In this document: in pieces, positions 33,767-42,398 of the stretch | Numbering within the stretch: the first letter of the stretch is position 1 | Layout: every line of letters starts with the position of its first letter | Source: Gammaproteobacteria bacterium | GTDB lineage: Bacteria > Pseudomonadota > Gammaproteobacteria > Pseudomonadales > Azotimanducaceae | Assembly: GCA_009841635.1 (NCBI GenBank) | Contig: VXLJ01000021.1 | Location: forward strand, 1-53,864 | Reading direction: 5' to 3' | DNA: 53,864 bases | The notes under the pieces: generated by a model | The model's input: only the letters and a program-made list of their open reading frames with translations | Database searches by the model: none | Told to the model about the DNA's origin: nothing | Translations under genes and position numbers: made by a program

Positions 33767-35535
33767 GCCAGCAACTCCTTATTTATTTCGTCGTCGGTGG
33801 GAGCTTTCTACTCTATATCGGGCTGGCGATCTATTCAAAAGCCAACTCGACCAGTGACTTTTATGTAGCGGGTAAGCACGTATCGCCGGTCGCGAATGGC
33901 ATGGCAACGGCCGCCGATTGGATGTCCGCGGCGTCGTTCATTTCGATGGCTGGACTAATCGCTTTCCTTGGTTACGACGGCTCTGTCTACCTGATGGGTT
34001 GGACTGGTGGCTATGTCATTTTGGCGTTGCTGCTTGCGCCATATCTGCGCAAGTTCGGCAAATTTACGGTGCCTGAGTTCATTGGCGACCGCTACGACTC
34101 GCAGGTTGCAAGAACGGTTGCGGTCATTTGTCTGATTGTTATTTCGTTTACGTACGTCGCTGGCCAAATGCGCGGCGTTGGCATTGTGTTTGCCAGATTT
34201 TTGAACGTCGATCTCACGATCGGATTGCTCACGGGCATGACCATCGTATTCGTGTACGCGGTATTCGGCGGCATGAAAGGCATCACGTACACGCAAGTCG
34301 CCCAATATTGCGTCATGATTTTTGCGTACACGCTTCCCGCTATATTCATCACCTTTCAAGTTACCAACGTCCCAATACCGCAGGTTGGCTTTGGCAGCGA
34401 ACTCGCAGATGGCTCTGGTTACTTGCTACACCGACTCGATCAGGTTGTGACGGAGCTTGGTTTTTCTAGTTACACCGACGGTTCGAAAGCCACGATCGAT
34501 GTGTTCTTCATTACGATGGCATTAATGATTGGCACGGCGGGACTGCCGCACGTCATCGTTAGGTTTTTCACGGTGCCACGGGTCCGTGACGCGAGGATTT
34601 CCGCTGGTTATGCACTGCTTTTCATCGCGATTTTGTACACCACCGCGCCGGCTGTTGGGTCCCTCGCACGCTGGAATCTCACAGCCACAATCCAAACTGG
34701 CGAAGTCGGTGAACCAGATGCAAACTTAGTCTATGAAGAACGACCTCAATGGTTTAAAACTTGGGAAGACACCGGTCTAATCTCGTTCGAAGACAAGAAT
34801 TCCGATGGTCGTATTCAGTACTACAACGACGCGAATGCGGAATTCGCGGCATCTGCCGAGGAGTTCGGTTGGGAAGGTAACGAACTCACACTCGACAAAG
34901 ACATCTTGGTGCTGGCCAATCCAGAAATTGCCGGTTTGCCTGATTGGGTTGTTGCATTCATTGCGGCTGGTGCAATTGCGGCTGCACTATCGACGGCTGC
35001 AGGATTGTTGCTTGTCATTTCAGCCGCTATTTCGCACGATCTCGTCAAGAGTGTATTCAATCGCAATATGTCGGATCGCCATGAGCTGATCGTTGGGCGT
35101 ATTTGCGCGGCCGTTGCCATTCTCCTGGCCGGCAGATTAGGGTTGGATCCTCCCGCCTTTGTCGCAGAAGTCGTAGCGTTCGCGTTCGGGATTGCGGCAG
35201 CCAGCCTGTTTCCCGTGATTTTGCTAGGGATTTTCAGCGTTCGCGTCAATGGTCTAGGCGCGATTTGTGGCATGCTCACAGGCTTGCTCTTTACGACGTT
35301 TTACATCAATGCATTCAAAGGCATGCTGTTCTCGCCATTTTTCGAGAACGTGCCAGAAAACTGGTTGTTTGGGATATCGCCAGAAGGCATAGGCGTGGTC
35401 GGCGCCTTGTTAAACTTTGCAGTGACACTAGGCGTTAGCTACGCGACCAAAGCGCCACGTCAGGAGATTGTGGCATTGGTTCATAGTCTGCGCACGCCAC
35501 GCATCGCAGCCGGAAACGAAAGGAGTCATGGCTAA
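33763..35535 (+). CDS. Sodium:solute symporter, VC_2705/ActP-like large subunit
   Basis: 590 residues with about thirteen membrane helices and the SSS-family core (MATAADWMSAASFISMAGLIAFLGYDG). The start is GTG at 33763, overlapping the small subunit's stop. Between helices, about residues 315-385, there is an extra-membrane insertion containing the loop DKNSDGRIQYYN (34792-34827), an EF-hand-like calcium site whose 12th residue is Asn instead of Glu. The related ActP transports acetate and other monocarboxylates with Na+, so a short carboxylate is the likely substrate. The dehydratase gene overlaps the 3' end by 8 bp. Confidence 0.9.
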   Translation: MSQQLLIYFVVGGSFLLYIGLAIYSKANSTSDFYVAGKHVSPVANGMATAADWMSAASFISMAGLIAFLGYDGSVYLMGWTGGYVILALLLAPYLRKFGKFTVPEFIGDRYDSQVARTVAVICLIVISFTYVAGQMRGVGIVFARFLNVDLTIGLLTGMTIVFVYAVFGGMKGITYTQVAQYCVMIFAYTLPAIFITFQVTNVPIPQVGFGSELADGSGYLLHRLDQVVTELGFSSYTDGSKATIDVFFITMALMIGTAGLPHVIVRFFTVPRVRDARISAGYALLFIAILYTTAPAVGSLARWNLTATIQTGEVGEPDANLVYEERPQWFKTWEDTGLISFEDKNSDGRIQYYNDANAEFAASAEEFGWEGNELTLDKDILVLANPEIAGLPDWVVAFIAAGAIAAALSTAAGLLLVISAAISHDLVKSVFNRNMSDRHELIVGRICAAVAILLAGRLGLDPPAFVAEVVAFAFGIAAASLFPVILLGIFSVRVNGLGAICGMLTGLLFTTFYINAFKGMLFSPFFENVPENWLFGISPEGIGVVGALLNFAVTLGVSYATKAPRQEIVALVHSLRTPRIAAGNERSHG

Positions 35536-35848
35536 AGCGGACCCGAATGCAACGAAGCTAACTAATGCGGAACTTGAGGCATTAGGTTCTACGTTGTTCG
35601 ACTGGGCGGTCGATGCGAGCGGTGAAACGCCTAGGCTTGTGAGAAAATTCTTATTCGCGAATTTCGCCGACGCGTTAGCCTTCACTAACCGAGTCGGCGA
35701 TGCGGCGGAGGCGGCCAACCATCATCCGCTAATTAGCTTGACCTGGGGTGAAGCAGTGGTCGAGTGGTGGTCACATTCAGCTGGGGGTGTAACGCGTAAT
35801 GACATCCAAATGGCTCGCACGACGGATACCTTGTATTCGTCAACTTAA
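35528..35848 (+). CDS. phhB: Pterin-4a-carbinolamine dehydratase
   Basis: 106 residues from the ATG at 35528, which follows GAAAGGAG; an earlier in-frame ATG at 35468 lies deep in the symporter gene and gives a non-conserved extension. The family motif is visible as EAANHHPLISLTWGEAVVEWWSH, in which the two His and the Trp form the active site. The enzyme dehydrates 4a-hydroxytetrahydrobiopterin after aromatic amino acid hydroxylation, allowing the pterin to be recycled. No phenylalanine hydroxylase is in the window. The 8-bp overlap with the symporter shows they share a transcript. Confidence 0.88.
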   Translation: MAKADPNATKLTNAELEALGSTLFDWAVDASGETPRLVRKFLFANFADALAFTNRVGDAAEAANHHPLISLTWGEAVVEWWSHSAGGVTRNDIQMARTTDTLYSST

Positions 35849-35958
35849 CTTGCATTACGCAACGAGCGCTGCTCATATCGCTTCGTAACACGAACATCAA
35901 ACTGCTGCCATGGCTTCACGTATGGCATGCATTACCACGCGGGGGTCAAAACCTACCC

Positions 35959-38900
35959 ATGAAAACCAGTTTCTTCTCTCGACTGGTAGCGACGGCCACT
36001 ATGGTGTCTGTCGTTTCCTGCTTGTCTGTTTTCGCGTCGAGCACATCGTCCAGCATTAGCGGGCGCATCGAATCGACAGAAAACAATCCAATTTCAGGGG
36101 CAACAATTACGATTCAGCATGTGCCTTCTGGCACAACTGCCGTGGCAACCACAAACGACAACGGGTTGTTTTTTCAAAGTGGCCTTCGGGTCGGTGGTCC
36201 CTATTCGATCAAAGTACAGTCTGCGGCATATAAAGATGTAGAGCTGTCAGACGTGCACTTCGTTGCAGGCGCACAAACGCCACTTGTGCTGGAAATGCAG
36301 TCCGTCGACGTGGAGGAGGTCGTCGTGACTGCTTCCAGCATTATTTCATCCCGTGACTTGAATAACGGCGTTGGTTCTGTGTACACCGCTAATGACATTT
36401 CGAACCAGCCTTCTGTTTCTCGAGATGCGTTGCGAACGGTTCTGCGTGACCCATTGGCGCAATCTGAGGGTACCGGCAATCTATCCATTGCTGGAATCAA
36501 TCCCCGCTTCAATGGTCTCGCGATCGATGGCTCATTACAACAAGATGACTTTGGCTTGAGCGACAACACCTATGCGACGAATCGTTCGCCAATCAATGTC
36601 GATGCTATTGAATCTGTCGCACTTGTCGCCTCCGAGTATTCTGTTGAAGGCTCTGGCTACACAGGCGGCTTGGTCAATATCACAACGAAATCCGGCGGTA
36701 ACGACTGGCATGGTTCGGCGTTCACCTACACGAAAAACGATGGACTGATCGGCGATGAATACGACGGTGATCGTTCGTTTAACCCTGGCGATTTCGATGA
36801 AATGGAATTCGGTGGCACGATCAGCGGACCCATCGTCGAAGATGAAGTGTTCTTCTTCCTGTCGCTTGATAAATTTGACTCAACGCGGACCGTGGACTTT
36901 AGCAACTTTGACTCTAACAACGGCATCCAGCCTGGTTTTTTCGACGCGTTGCGGGAAGTCATCATCGACACCTATGGCTTCGACCCAGGCACACGCCCAC
37001 AAGTTGCGGCAACACCTGTTACAACGGAACGCATCTTAGGCAAGCTCGACTGGAACTTGACGGATACCCAGCGGCTTTCATTAACCTACCAACAAACTGA
37101 GGAAGGCGACTCAAGTTCAAGCTCGTCTCAGTTTGGTTCTGCCTGGATTGACTTTCCTATCGAACTCACCTCTGTGACCGCCCAGCTGTTCTCTGATATG
37201 ACAGATCGCTTGTCTACGACAGTGCGTTTTAACGTGAAAGATTTCGCACGGGGGCAAAACTGTCGGGCTGGACCAGGTGTAGGTCACATGGAGTTGAACA
37301 ACATCAATGGGGATGATCTCGGCGGCACGCCGTTAGCAGGTCTCCTCACAGATGAAGTTGATTTGCTTGCAGGTTGTGACCGCTTCCGCCATGCCAACGA
37401 CTACAGCGACACGCGCACCCAGTTTTTCGCGAGCGGTGACTATTTACTCGATCGACACATCATCAAGCTTGGCTATGAGTACGAGCATTTTGAATTGTTC
37501 AATCTTTTTGTGCCAGCGTCGGCTGGGCGGTTTGTATTTGACGGTTACGAAGCCATCATCAATCGAGAAGCTCGCATCGACTACGTAAACGTACCGAGCA
37601 ACAATGCCATCGATGGTGCAGCGCAGTGGGAGTACTCGAAGAGCACGTTGTTCATGCAAGACACCTGGCAGCTCAACGACATGCTTGAGGTGACATATGG
37701 TGCACGTTATGAACGCTTCAGTCAATCCGATCGACCTGCTTTCAGCAATGAAGTGTTCGGCCTGTTTAGGGAGCGCACTGATTACAACCTTGACGGCAAG
37801 CAACTATTTATGCCTCGTTTGAGCTTTCGAGTTACCGGCTTGGACCAATGGGTCATTAGTGGTGGGTATGGACTGTTCTCAGGCGGCGATCCGAAGGTTT
37901 GGACCTCCAACGTATTCCAGGTACCAACCACCTTTGCGCGTATCCGAAATGCCACTGACGTAGATATCTCCAGCGTGCCTCAGTCGTTAATCGATACGGT
38001 TGCGGCATCGTCAGGCACACCGATTGATGTCGTCGACTCAGCGTTTCGTGTACCGGCAGATTGGAAGATGTCGTTGCGTGCCGAGTACGACTACGTGGCT
38101 GACAATCCGTTGGACGGCAGCGTCATTACGATCCAATATTTAGGAACGCAACCTAAGCATGGTTTTGGTTGGCGCAATCTAGCGCACACCGAACTTAATG
38201 AAACGAAACCATTGGGTGTAGCGCCGGACGGACGGCCTATCTACGCTGATCTAGATGCGCTGGACATTCCCAATCTAACGCAGCTGACCAATTTCACGGG
38301 TGGCCACAGTCATATCGTGACATTAGGCTGGTCAAAGTCGTGGGATAACGGCATCGATTTATCGATGAGTTATGCGATGCAAGACATTGAAACCGTGGTA
38401 GAGGGCACGTCGTCGCGCGGCATATCAAATTGGCGCAACATACAAGCCATTGATCGCAACAATCCGGCGCCCCGCAAATCGCCATATGAGGTCTCATCTG
38501 CGTTCAAGACGTCCTTTGGTTACCAACGTGATTTTGGTGGTCATTCTGCTCGCATAGATCTCTTTGCTAATCGGCGGACGGGCAGTCGCTACACGTATGT
38601 CTTTGATGTATATTGGCGCAACCCACTCTTCGGACGCGCCGGGCTAGGCGAAGGGCCTTACGATAACGACCCTCTGTATGTGCCAACATCAGAAAGCGAT
38701 CCGCTTGTGGTCTTTGCCTCGTCAGTTGATGTACCTGGCTTCTTCAACTATCTTGAAGAAAACAACATAGGTTCAGGTATTCAAGACCCATTTGCCTTCG
38801 ATGCCGGTGCATCGACGATACTTGATCTGCGGTTGCAGTGGGAATTGCCACCTTTACCTGGCTTGGGGTTCTTGGGCGATGGACGCGCTAAAGTCATTTT

Positions 38901-39192
38901 CGACATCGAAAACGTCCTGAATTTACTGAACAGCGAATGGGGCGTATTCCATACCGGACCTCGCTATCGAGCGGCGAACATCATTCAGGCGGATCTGGTT
39001 ACGCGCGCGGACGTTCAAGCTAACGGCATCGACGGTGCCCGAGCCTTGCTCGGTGATGCACCACGGACAACCTGCGTTACAGCTGACACATGCGTTTATC
39101 GATTCCGTGACTTTGATGCGGATAACGTGAGCTTCAGCAGCGCATCACGATCCGTTTATCAGATGCGATTTGGCATTCGATTCGACTTTTAA
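35959..39192 (+). CDS. TonB-dependent receptor with N-terminal carboxypeptidase-regulatory-like domain
   Basis: 1077 residues. There is a signal peptide (VATATMVSVVSCLSVFASS), then a CarboxypepD_reg-like domain (SGRIESTENNPISGATITIQHVPSG; DNGLFFQSGL; PYSIKVQSAAY). The plug begins after VEEVVVTASS, near residue 120, and runs into a large outer-membrane beta-barrel with many alternating aromatic strands, ending in the strand YQMRFGIRFDF. It imports an unknown substrate using TonB energy. The N-terminal extra domain is characteristic of OmpA-type Oar-like receptors of marine bacteria. No TonB, ExbB or sugar-utilisation genes are adjacent. Confidence 0.9.
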   Translation: MKTSFFSRLVATATMVSVVSCLSVFASSTSSSISGRIESTENNPISGATITIQHVPSGTTAVATTNDNGLFFQSGLRVGGPYSIKVQSAAYKDVELSDVHFVAGAQTPLVLEMQSVDVEEVVVTASSIISSRDLNNGVGSVYTANDISNQPSVSRDALRTVLRDPLAQSEGTGNLSIAGINPRFNGLAIDGSLQQDDFGLSDNTYATNRSPINVDAIESVALVASEYSVEGSGYTGGLVNITTKSGGNDWHGSAFTYTKNDGLIGDEYDGDRSFNPGDFDEMEFGGTISGPIVEDEVFFFLSLDKFDSTRTVDFSNFDSNNGIQPGFFDALREVIIDTYGFDPGTRPQVAATPVTTERILGKLDWNLTDTQRLSLTYQQTEEGDSSSSSSQFGSAWIDFPIELTSVTAQLFSDMTDRLSTTVRFNVKDFARGQNCRAGPGVGHMELNNINGDDLGGTPLAGLLTDEVDLLAGCDRFRHANDYSDTRTQFFASGDYLLDRHIIKLGYEYEHFELFNLFVPASAGRFVFDGYEAIINREARIDYVNVPSNNAIDGAAQWEYSKSTLFMQDTWQLNDMLEVTYGARYERFSQSDRPAFSNEVFGLFRERTDYNLDGKQLFMPRLSFRVTGLDQWVISGGYGLFSGGDPKVWTSNVFQVPTTFARIRNATDVDISSVPQSLIDTVAASSGTPIDVVDSAFRVPADWKMSLRAEYDYVADNPLDGSVITIQYLGTQPKHGFGWRNLAHTELNETKPLGVAPDGRPIYADLDALDIPNLTQLTNFTGGHSHIVTLGWSKSWDNGIDLSMSYAMQDIETVVEGTSSRGISNWRNIQAIDRNNPAPRKSPYEVSSAFKTSFGYQRDFGGHSARIDLFANRRTGSRYTYVFDVYWRNPLFGRAGLGEGPYDNDPLYVPTSESDPLVVFASSVDVPGFFNYLEENNIGSGIQDPFAFDAGASTILDLRLQWELPPLPGLGFLGDGRAKVIFDIENVLNLLNSEWGVFHTGPRYRAANIIQADLVTRADVQANGIDGARALLGDAPRTTCVTADTCVYRFRDFDADNVSFSSASRSVYQMRFGIRFDF

Positions 39193-39197
39193 CATGA

Positions 39198-39260
39198 TGA
39201 AGTCTTAGCCCTTCGTTGAGACTTCAAATCGAACAGCGACGGGCGTTTTCACGCCCGTCG
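39198..39260 (+). terminator. Two hairpins downstream of the TonB-dependent receptor gene
   Basis: TGAAGTCT/AGACTTCA (39198-39226, 8-bp stem, 13-nt loop) is followed by CGACGGGCG-TTTTCA-CGCCCGTCG (39237-39260, perfect 9-bp GC-rich stem). The T tract after the second is short (TCATTT), so termination is likely but imperfect. Confidence 0.6.
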
Positions 39261-39339
39261 TCATTTGAATCACTCTGTTTTGTTCTGCCAACCTGCGATT
39301 CTGAATAGTAAAATTACCGTCCCAATTTGGAGGCAATTC

Positions 39340-39555
39340 ATGGCTCGACGACCGAATCCACGTGCGATCACGAACACGCACCTCACCGCGAACGTGATTG
39401 ATCAAAAAGTAAAGGAATTCGTCGCCAACGGCAAGGAAATTGAAAAGGTTCAAGCCGGTGCTACCGGTCAAGACGAGAAGAACCGTAGCAAGCACATTGT
39501 CATCTCCCGCAAGCCTCCGCAAGCACCCCCAGGACTAAACGTCCAGACTACCTAA
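39340..39555 (+). CDS. Small conserved-looking hypothetical protein
   Basis: 71 residues from the ATG at 39340, preceded by GGAGG at a good spacing; an earlier in-frame ATG (39265) would add a non-conserved stretch through the terminator region. The sequence is basic and hydrophilic with a core VIDQKVKEFVANGKEIEKVQAG. A similar (D/E)FLxxGGKVxxI pattern is known from small gammaproteobacterial regulators such as SutA, an RNA-polymerase-associated protein, but the match is short and I do not assign that function. It is flanked by the receptor and the integrase, with no evident operon. Confidence 0.55.
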   Translation: MARRPNPRAITNTHLTANVIDQKVKEFVANGKEIEKVQAGATGQDEKNRSKHIVISRKPPQAPPGLNVQTT

Positions 39556-39622
39556 GCATCCAGCAATCTGGCATCATTGAATCGCTGCTAAACTAGGCAA
39601 AATAACGCCAAATTTCGGCTAT

Positions 39623-40483
39623 TCAGCCTATATACGTTGTTGTAATCTCAATACGGTTGTGACCTAGTTCTCGGCTGAGTTTTAGACGCATAGATTCATC
39701 CAGAGCTTTTTGCTCTGGTGCAAGTTCCACTCTTTTCAAACCACCAGCTGCTGGACAGTGCCATCCAGTTAGTTGGTGATAGCGACGTTGTGCATAGCCG
39801 TGGCGCAGACCGTGAAAATTCTTGAATCCGGCTTGGCTAATGCACTGGCTATAGCGACTAAGCTGTTGCTTGTAGTTTAGCTCGGGTGGTATGAGTGAGC
39901 CATCACCGGCTAGCTCATGAACTTCATTGAGCAACTCGCGTTGGTTCGCATCCACAATCGGGATAACACGCGGCCGTCCGCCTTTCGTCCAAGTTCCCTT
40001 CAAGGCGATGTGGTCACGGCGATCGGCATATCGAGGTTGAAATTTCATGGCCTCTTCGCGCCGCAAACCAAAGGCTTGCTGTAATCTCGCGCTCATGCGG
40101 ACGTATGGATCGCCAAGACGCTCGAATTCCTGATCGCTTAAGAATTGCGCTTTATTCGAGTTGGCGTAGGGACGTGGTGGTATGCCATAAGCCGCATTGG
40201 TTGGTTGCATCACATGATTGCGACCCACTTTCTCCGCCCACCATCGCAACTCCGCCATGTAGTTGTGCAGTGTGCCTGGCGTCGCGCCGCGGGTTTGCCA
40301 ATATTCGAGGAGCGCATAAACGTGCTTAGGCTTGATCGAGGTAGCGCGCATATGACGAAAGCCAAGTTCGTGAAGGGTCTTAGCGAAAAGTTGAAGGTTG
40401 CGAAAACGACGTGAACGGCGAGAAATGCTGCCGTCGCGATTGCGACGGCAGAGTGCAGCAAGCTCAAAGTTCAGATCTTTCAC
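39623..40483 (-). CDS. Solitary tyrosine recombinase/integrase
   Basis: 286 residues from a GTG at 40483 (VKDLNFELAALCRRNRDGS), where the family's N-terminal SAM-like domain is expected to begin. A TTG at 40537, two codons after a stop, would add 18 residues and is the alternative. All catalytic residues are visible (numbered from the TTG): Arg159/160 (GLRREEAM), His242-x2-Arg245 (FHGLRHGY), His293 (LGHNRIEI) and Tyr302 (TTYIG), so it should be active. Tyrosine recombinases integrate or excise mobile DNA. No other mobile-element genes are present. The upstream 720-bp region contains unusual hairpins. The C-terminus stops two residues after the nucleophile. Confidence 0.85.
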   Translation of the reverse strand: MKDLNFELAALCRRNRDGSISRRSRRFRNLQLFAKTLHELGFRHMRATSIKPKHVYALLEYWQTRGATPGTLHNYMAELRWWAEKVGRNHVMQPTNAAYGIPPRPYANSNKAQFLSDQEFERLGDPYVRMSARLQQAFGLRREEAMKFQPRYADRRDHIALKGTWTKGGRPRVIPIVDANQRELLNEVHELAGDGSLIPPELNYKQQLSRYSQCISQAGFKNFHGLRHGYAQRRYHQLTGWHCPAAGGLKRVELAPEQKALDESMRLKLSRELGHNRIEITTTYIG

Positions 40484-41204
40484 GGCGTTGTAAAAGTGGT
40501 TAGTGTTAATGACATCGGCTGGCTCGAGAGCCTGCAACGATCACGCCTGCGCGTAGAACATCATGGGACGCCAATCCCCGATCTGAACGACCCAAGTTCA
40601 GAGTGCATGCCCCGAACCTGTAGGTTCTATTGACATGCAGGTTTCGCCAAACCGAGCGAACGACTGCCCGCTAGGTGCTGAAGAAGCCAACTGCTGTTAG
40701 GCATAGCTTAAAAGCGAAGAAAAAACTGCGCGATGGTTGTCGCGCGCCGGTAAAGAGGAACTCGCACTTTTGTTGTGCCACGACTTCAAGAGTTCGTTGT
40801 CGTTCTCACTGCAATTAACCGTGCAGCGCGGGTTATTGATCACGCGCGCAAATTTAAGGAATGCCGACTGCTTGAGCAGGTAAAACTAAAACAAGAAGTG
40901 ATTTGATTTCGACCTTCATCTTGGCGCTTATTTGCTATGCGCTAAGCGACATGTCTTGGTCTGGCTAGAATGCGTCGCCGGCATGGGTGGCCTAATGCTT
41001 CGCACTTGGTATGCGTTTGAATTCACGCGTTGAGATGATTTCGACCTATCGTGCTTAGAGGTTCGAATATCGTGGCTGAACGAGACGATAAAGCTTGGTG
41101 CATTTAGGCCACGTGATATTGAGCACACAAATCTGGCTATTTAGGAAATGGCGATTTCACCAAATCGCACGAGCGTCTTTTTAACTTAATTCAGGAGATT
41201 GACC
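40484..41204. other. 721-bp gene-free region beside the integrase with hairpins
   Basis: No credible reading frame. TCTGAAC-GACCCAA-GTTCAGA (40582-40602) is a perfect 7-bp hairpin. Immediately right, TGCATG/CATGCA (40604-40639) encloses GAACC-TGTA-GGTTC (40614-40627). GCGATTT-CACC-AAATCGC (41151-41168) is another perfect hairpin just before the dehydrogenase. The remainder shows no terminator or RNA gene I recognise. Confidence 0.5.
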
Positions 41205-42257
41205 ATGAAAGTTGCAATTCAAGGTCGTTTACATGGTTCGCAACGCGAACTTTATGAGAAGGCTGGTATTGAGATTGCCGAAGGAGGTTGCAGAACCGAG
41301 GACGACCTAATCGAACTGATTGCCGATGCCGATGGTGCGCAGGTTGGCATCATGCCGCTGACGTCGCGGCGCGTGATGGAATCTTGTCCCAATCTGAAAG
41401 TACTGAGTCGTTTTGGCGTCGGGGTTGATTCGATCGACATCGAAGCAGCTTCAGAACTTGGTGTCATGGTTTGCAATGTGCCAGGCTCCAATACGACCGA
41501 AGTCGCGGATCATGCGGTTTCTTTACTACTGTCCTTGACGCGAAGACTGTATGACGCGATCACCCTAACCAGGCAAGGCGCTTGGGCCGACAAGCCGGGC
41601 GCGATGGGATCCTATACGCCATCAATGCGCCGCTTATCCGGACATACGATGGGCATCGTCGGATTTGGGAATATCGGCAGGGCGTTTGCGACGCGAATTC
41701 GCGGATTTGGCGTGAGCAGGATTCTTGCGCATGACCCATTCGTGAACCAATTAGCTGGCGACTTGTATGGCGTCCAACTGGTGGACAAAGAGACTCTGCT
41801 TAGAGAATCGGATTTCATCACAGCGCATTGCTCTTCTACTGCCGATACACGACATTTCTTCAATGCCAACGCTTTCTCGCAAATGAAGTCAACCGCGTTG
41901 CTGGTTAATACGTCCCGTGGACCGGTTGTCGATGAAGAAGCCCTGGCAGATGCCTTGGCAAACGGTGAAATCGAAGCCGCAGCCCTTGACGTAACGGATG
42001 TCGAACCATTGCCAACAAGCAGTCGTCTGCTAAAGCTCGCTAATTGCTACGTGACACCTCACGTCGCAGCTGTCTCTGAAGTGTTCGCACGCGAAACTGC
42101 AATCATGCAAGCTGAAAACATCATTCGTGTGCTCACTGGCGAAAAACCACACGGTCTGGCTAACCCAGAGGCCATTCGATCAGTGGCGGTGATGCGGAGC
42201 AATGAACCAGGGCGTTGGGCGAATTTCCCTGATTTCTCAATCGCTCTTCAAGTTTAG
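41205..42257 (+). CDS. D-2-hydroxyacid dehydrogenase, phosphoglycerate-dehydrogenase-like
   Basis: 350 residues from the ATG at 41205, preceded by AGGAGA. The NAD-binding motif GIVGFGNIGRAF lies around residues 148-159. The three catalytic positions are visible: Arg in NTSRGPVVDEEAL, Glu in DVTDVEPLP, and His in VTPHVAAVS. Members oxidise D-2-hydroxyacids such as glycerate, lactate or phosphoglycerate. No serine-pathway neighbour or ACT domain is present, so a different hydroxyacid is quite possible. A hairpin sits just before the ribosome-binding site. A TTG six bases upstream is an unlikely alternative start. Confidence 0.88.
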   Translation: MKVAIQGRLHGSQRELYEKAGIEIAEGGCRTEDDLIELIADADGAQVGIMPLTSRRVMESCPNLKVLSRFGVGVDSIDIEAASELGVMVCNVPGSNTTEVADHAVSLLLSLTRRLYDAITLTRQGAWADKPGAMGSYTPSMRRLSGHTMGIVGFGNIGRAFATRIRGFGVSRILAHDPFVNQLAGDLYGVQLVDKETLLRESDFITAHCSSTADTRHFFNANAFSQMKSTALLVNTSRGPVVDEEALADALANGEIEAAALDVTDVEPLPTSSRLLKLANCYVTPHVAAVSEVFARETAIMQAENIIRVLTGEKPHGLANPEAIRSVAVMRSNEPGRWANFPDFSIALQV

Positions 42258-42272
42258 GCGGGTCGTACTGAC

Positions 42273-42308
42273 GTTTGCCACCGCTACAGCGACTTATTGG
42301 TAGCAAAC
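42273..42308. terminator. Hairpin between convergent genes
   Basis: GTTTGC-C-ACC pairs with GGT-A-GCAAAC (10-position stem with one mismatch, 16-nt loop). It lies between the stops of two convergent genes but is not followed by a T run, so intrinsic termination is uncertain. Confidence 0.4.
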
Positions 42309-42398
42309 ACCGAGTGACACAGGTTGCTTCTAACTGATTGCAGGAGGTGGCGCGTTTCGACTTCGCCTCGCTTTAGCTCATAGGCGATTCTTCACGAG

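Noticed and set aside
39205-39522. 105-codon frame on the minus strand opposite the 71-residue protein
   Set aside because: It covers the receptor terminator hairpin and most of a better-supported plus-strand gene.
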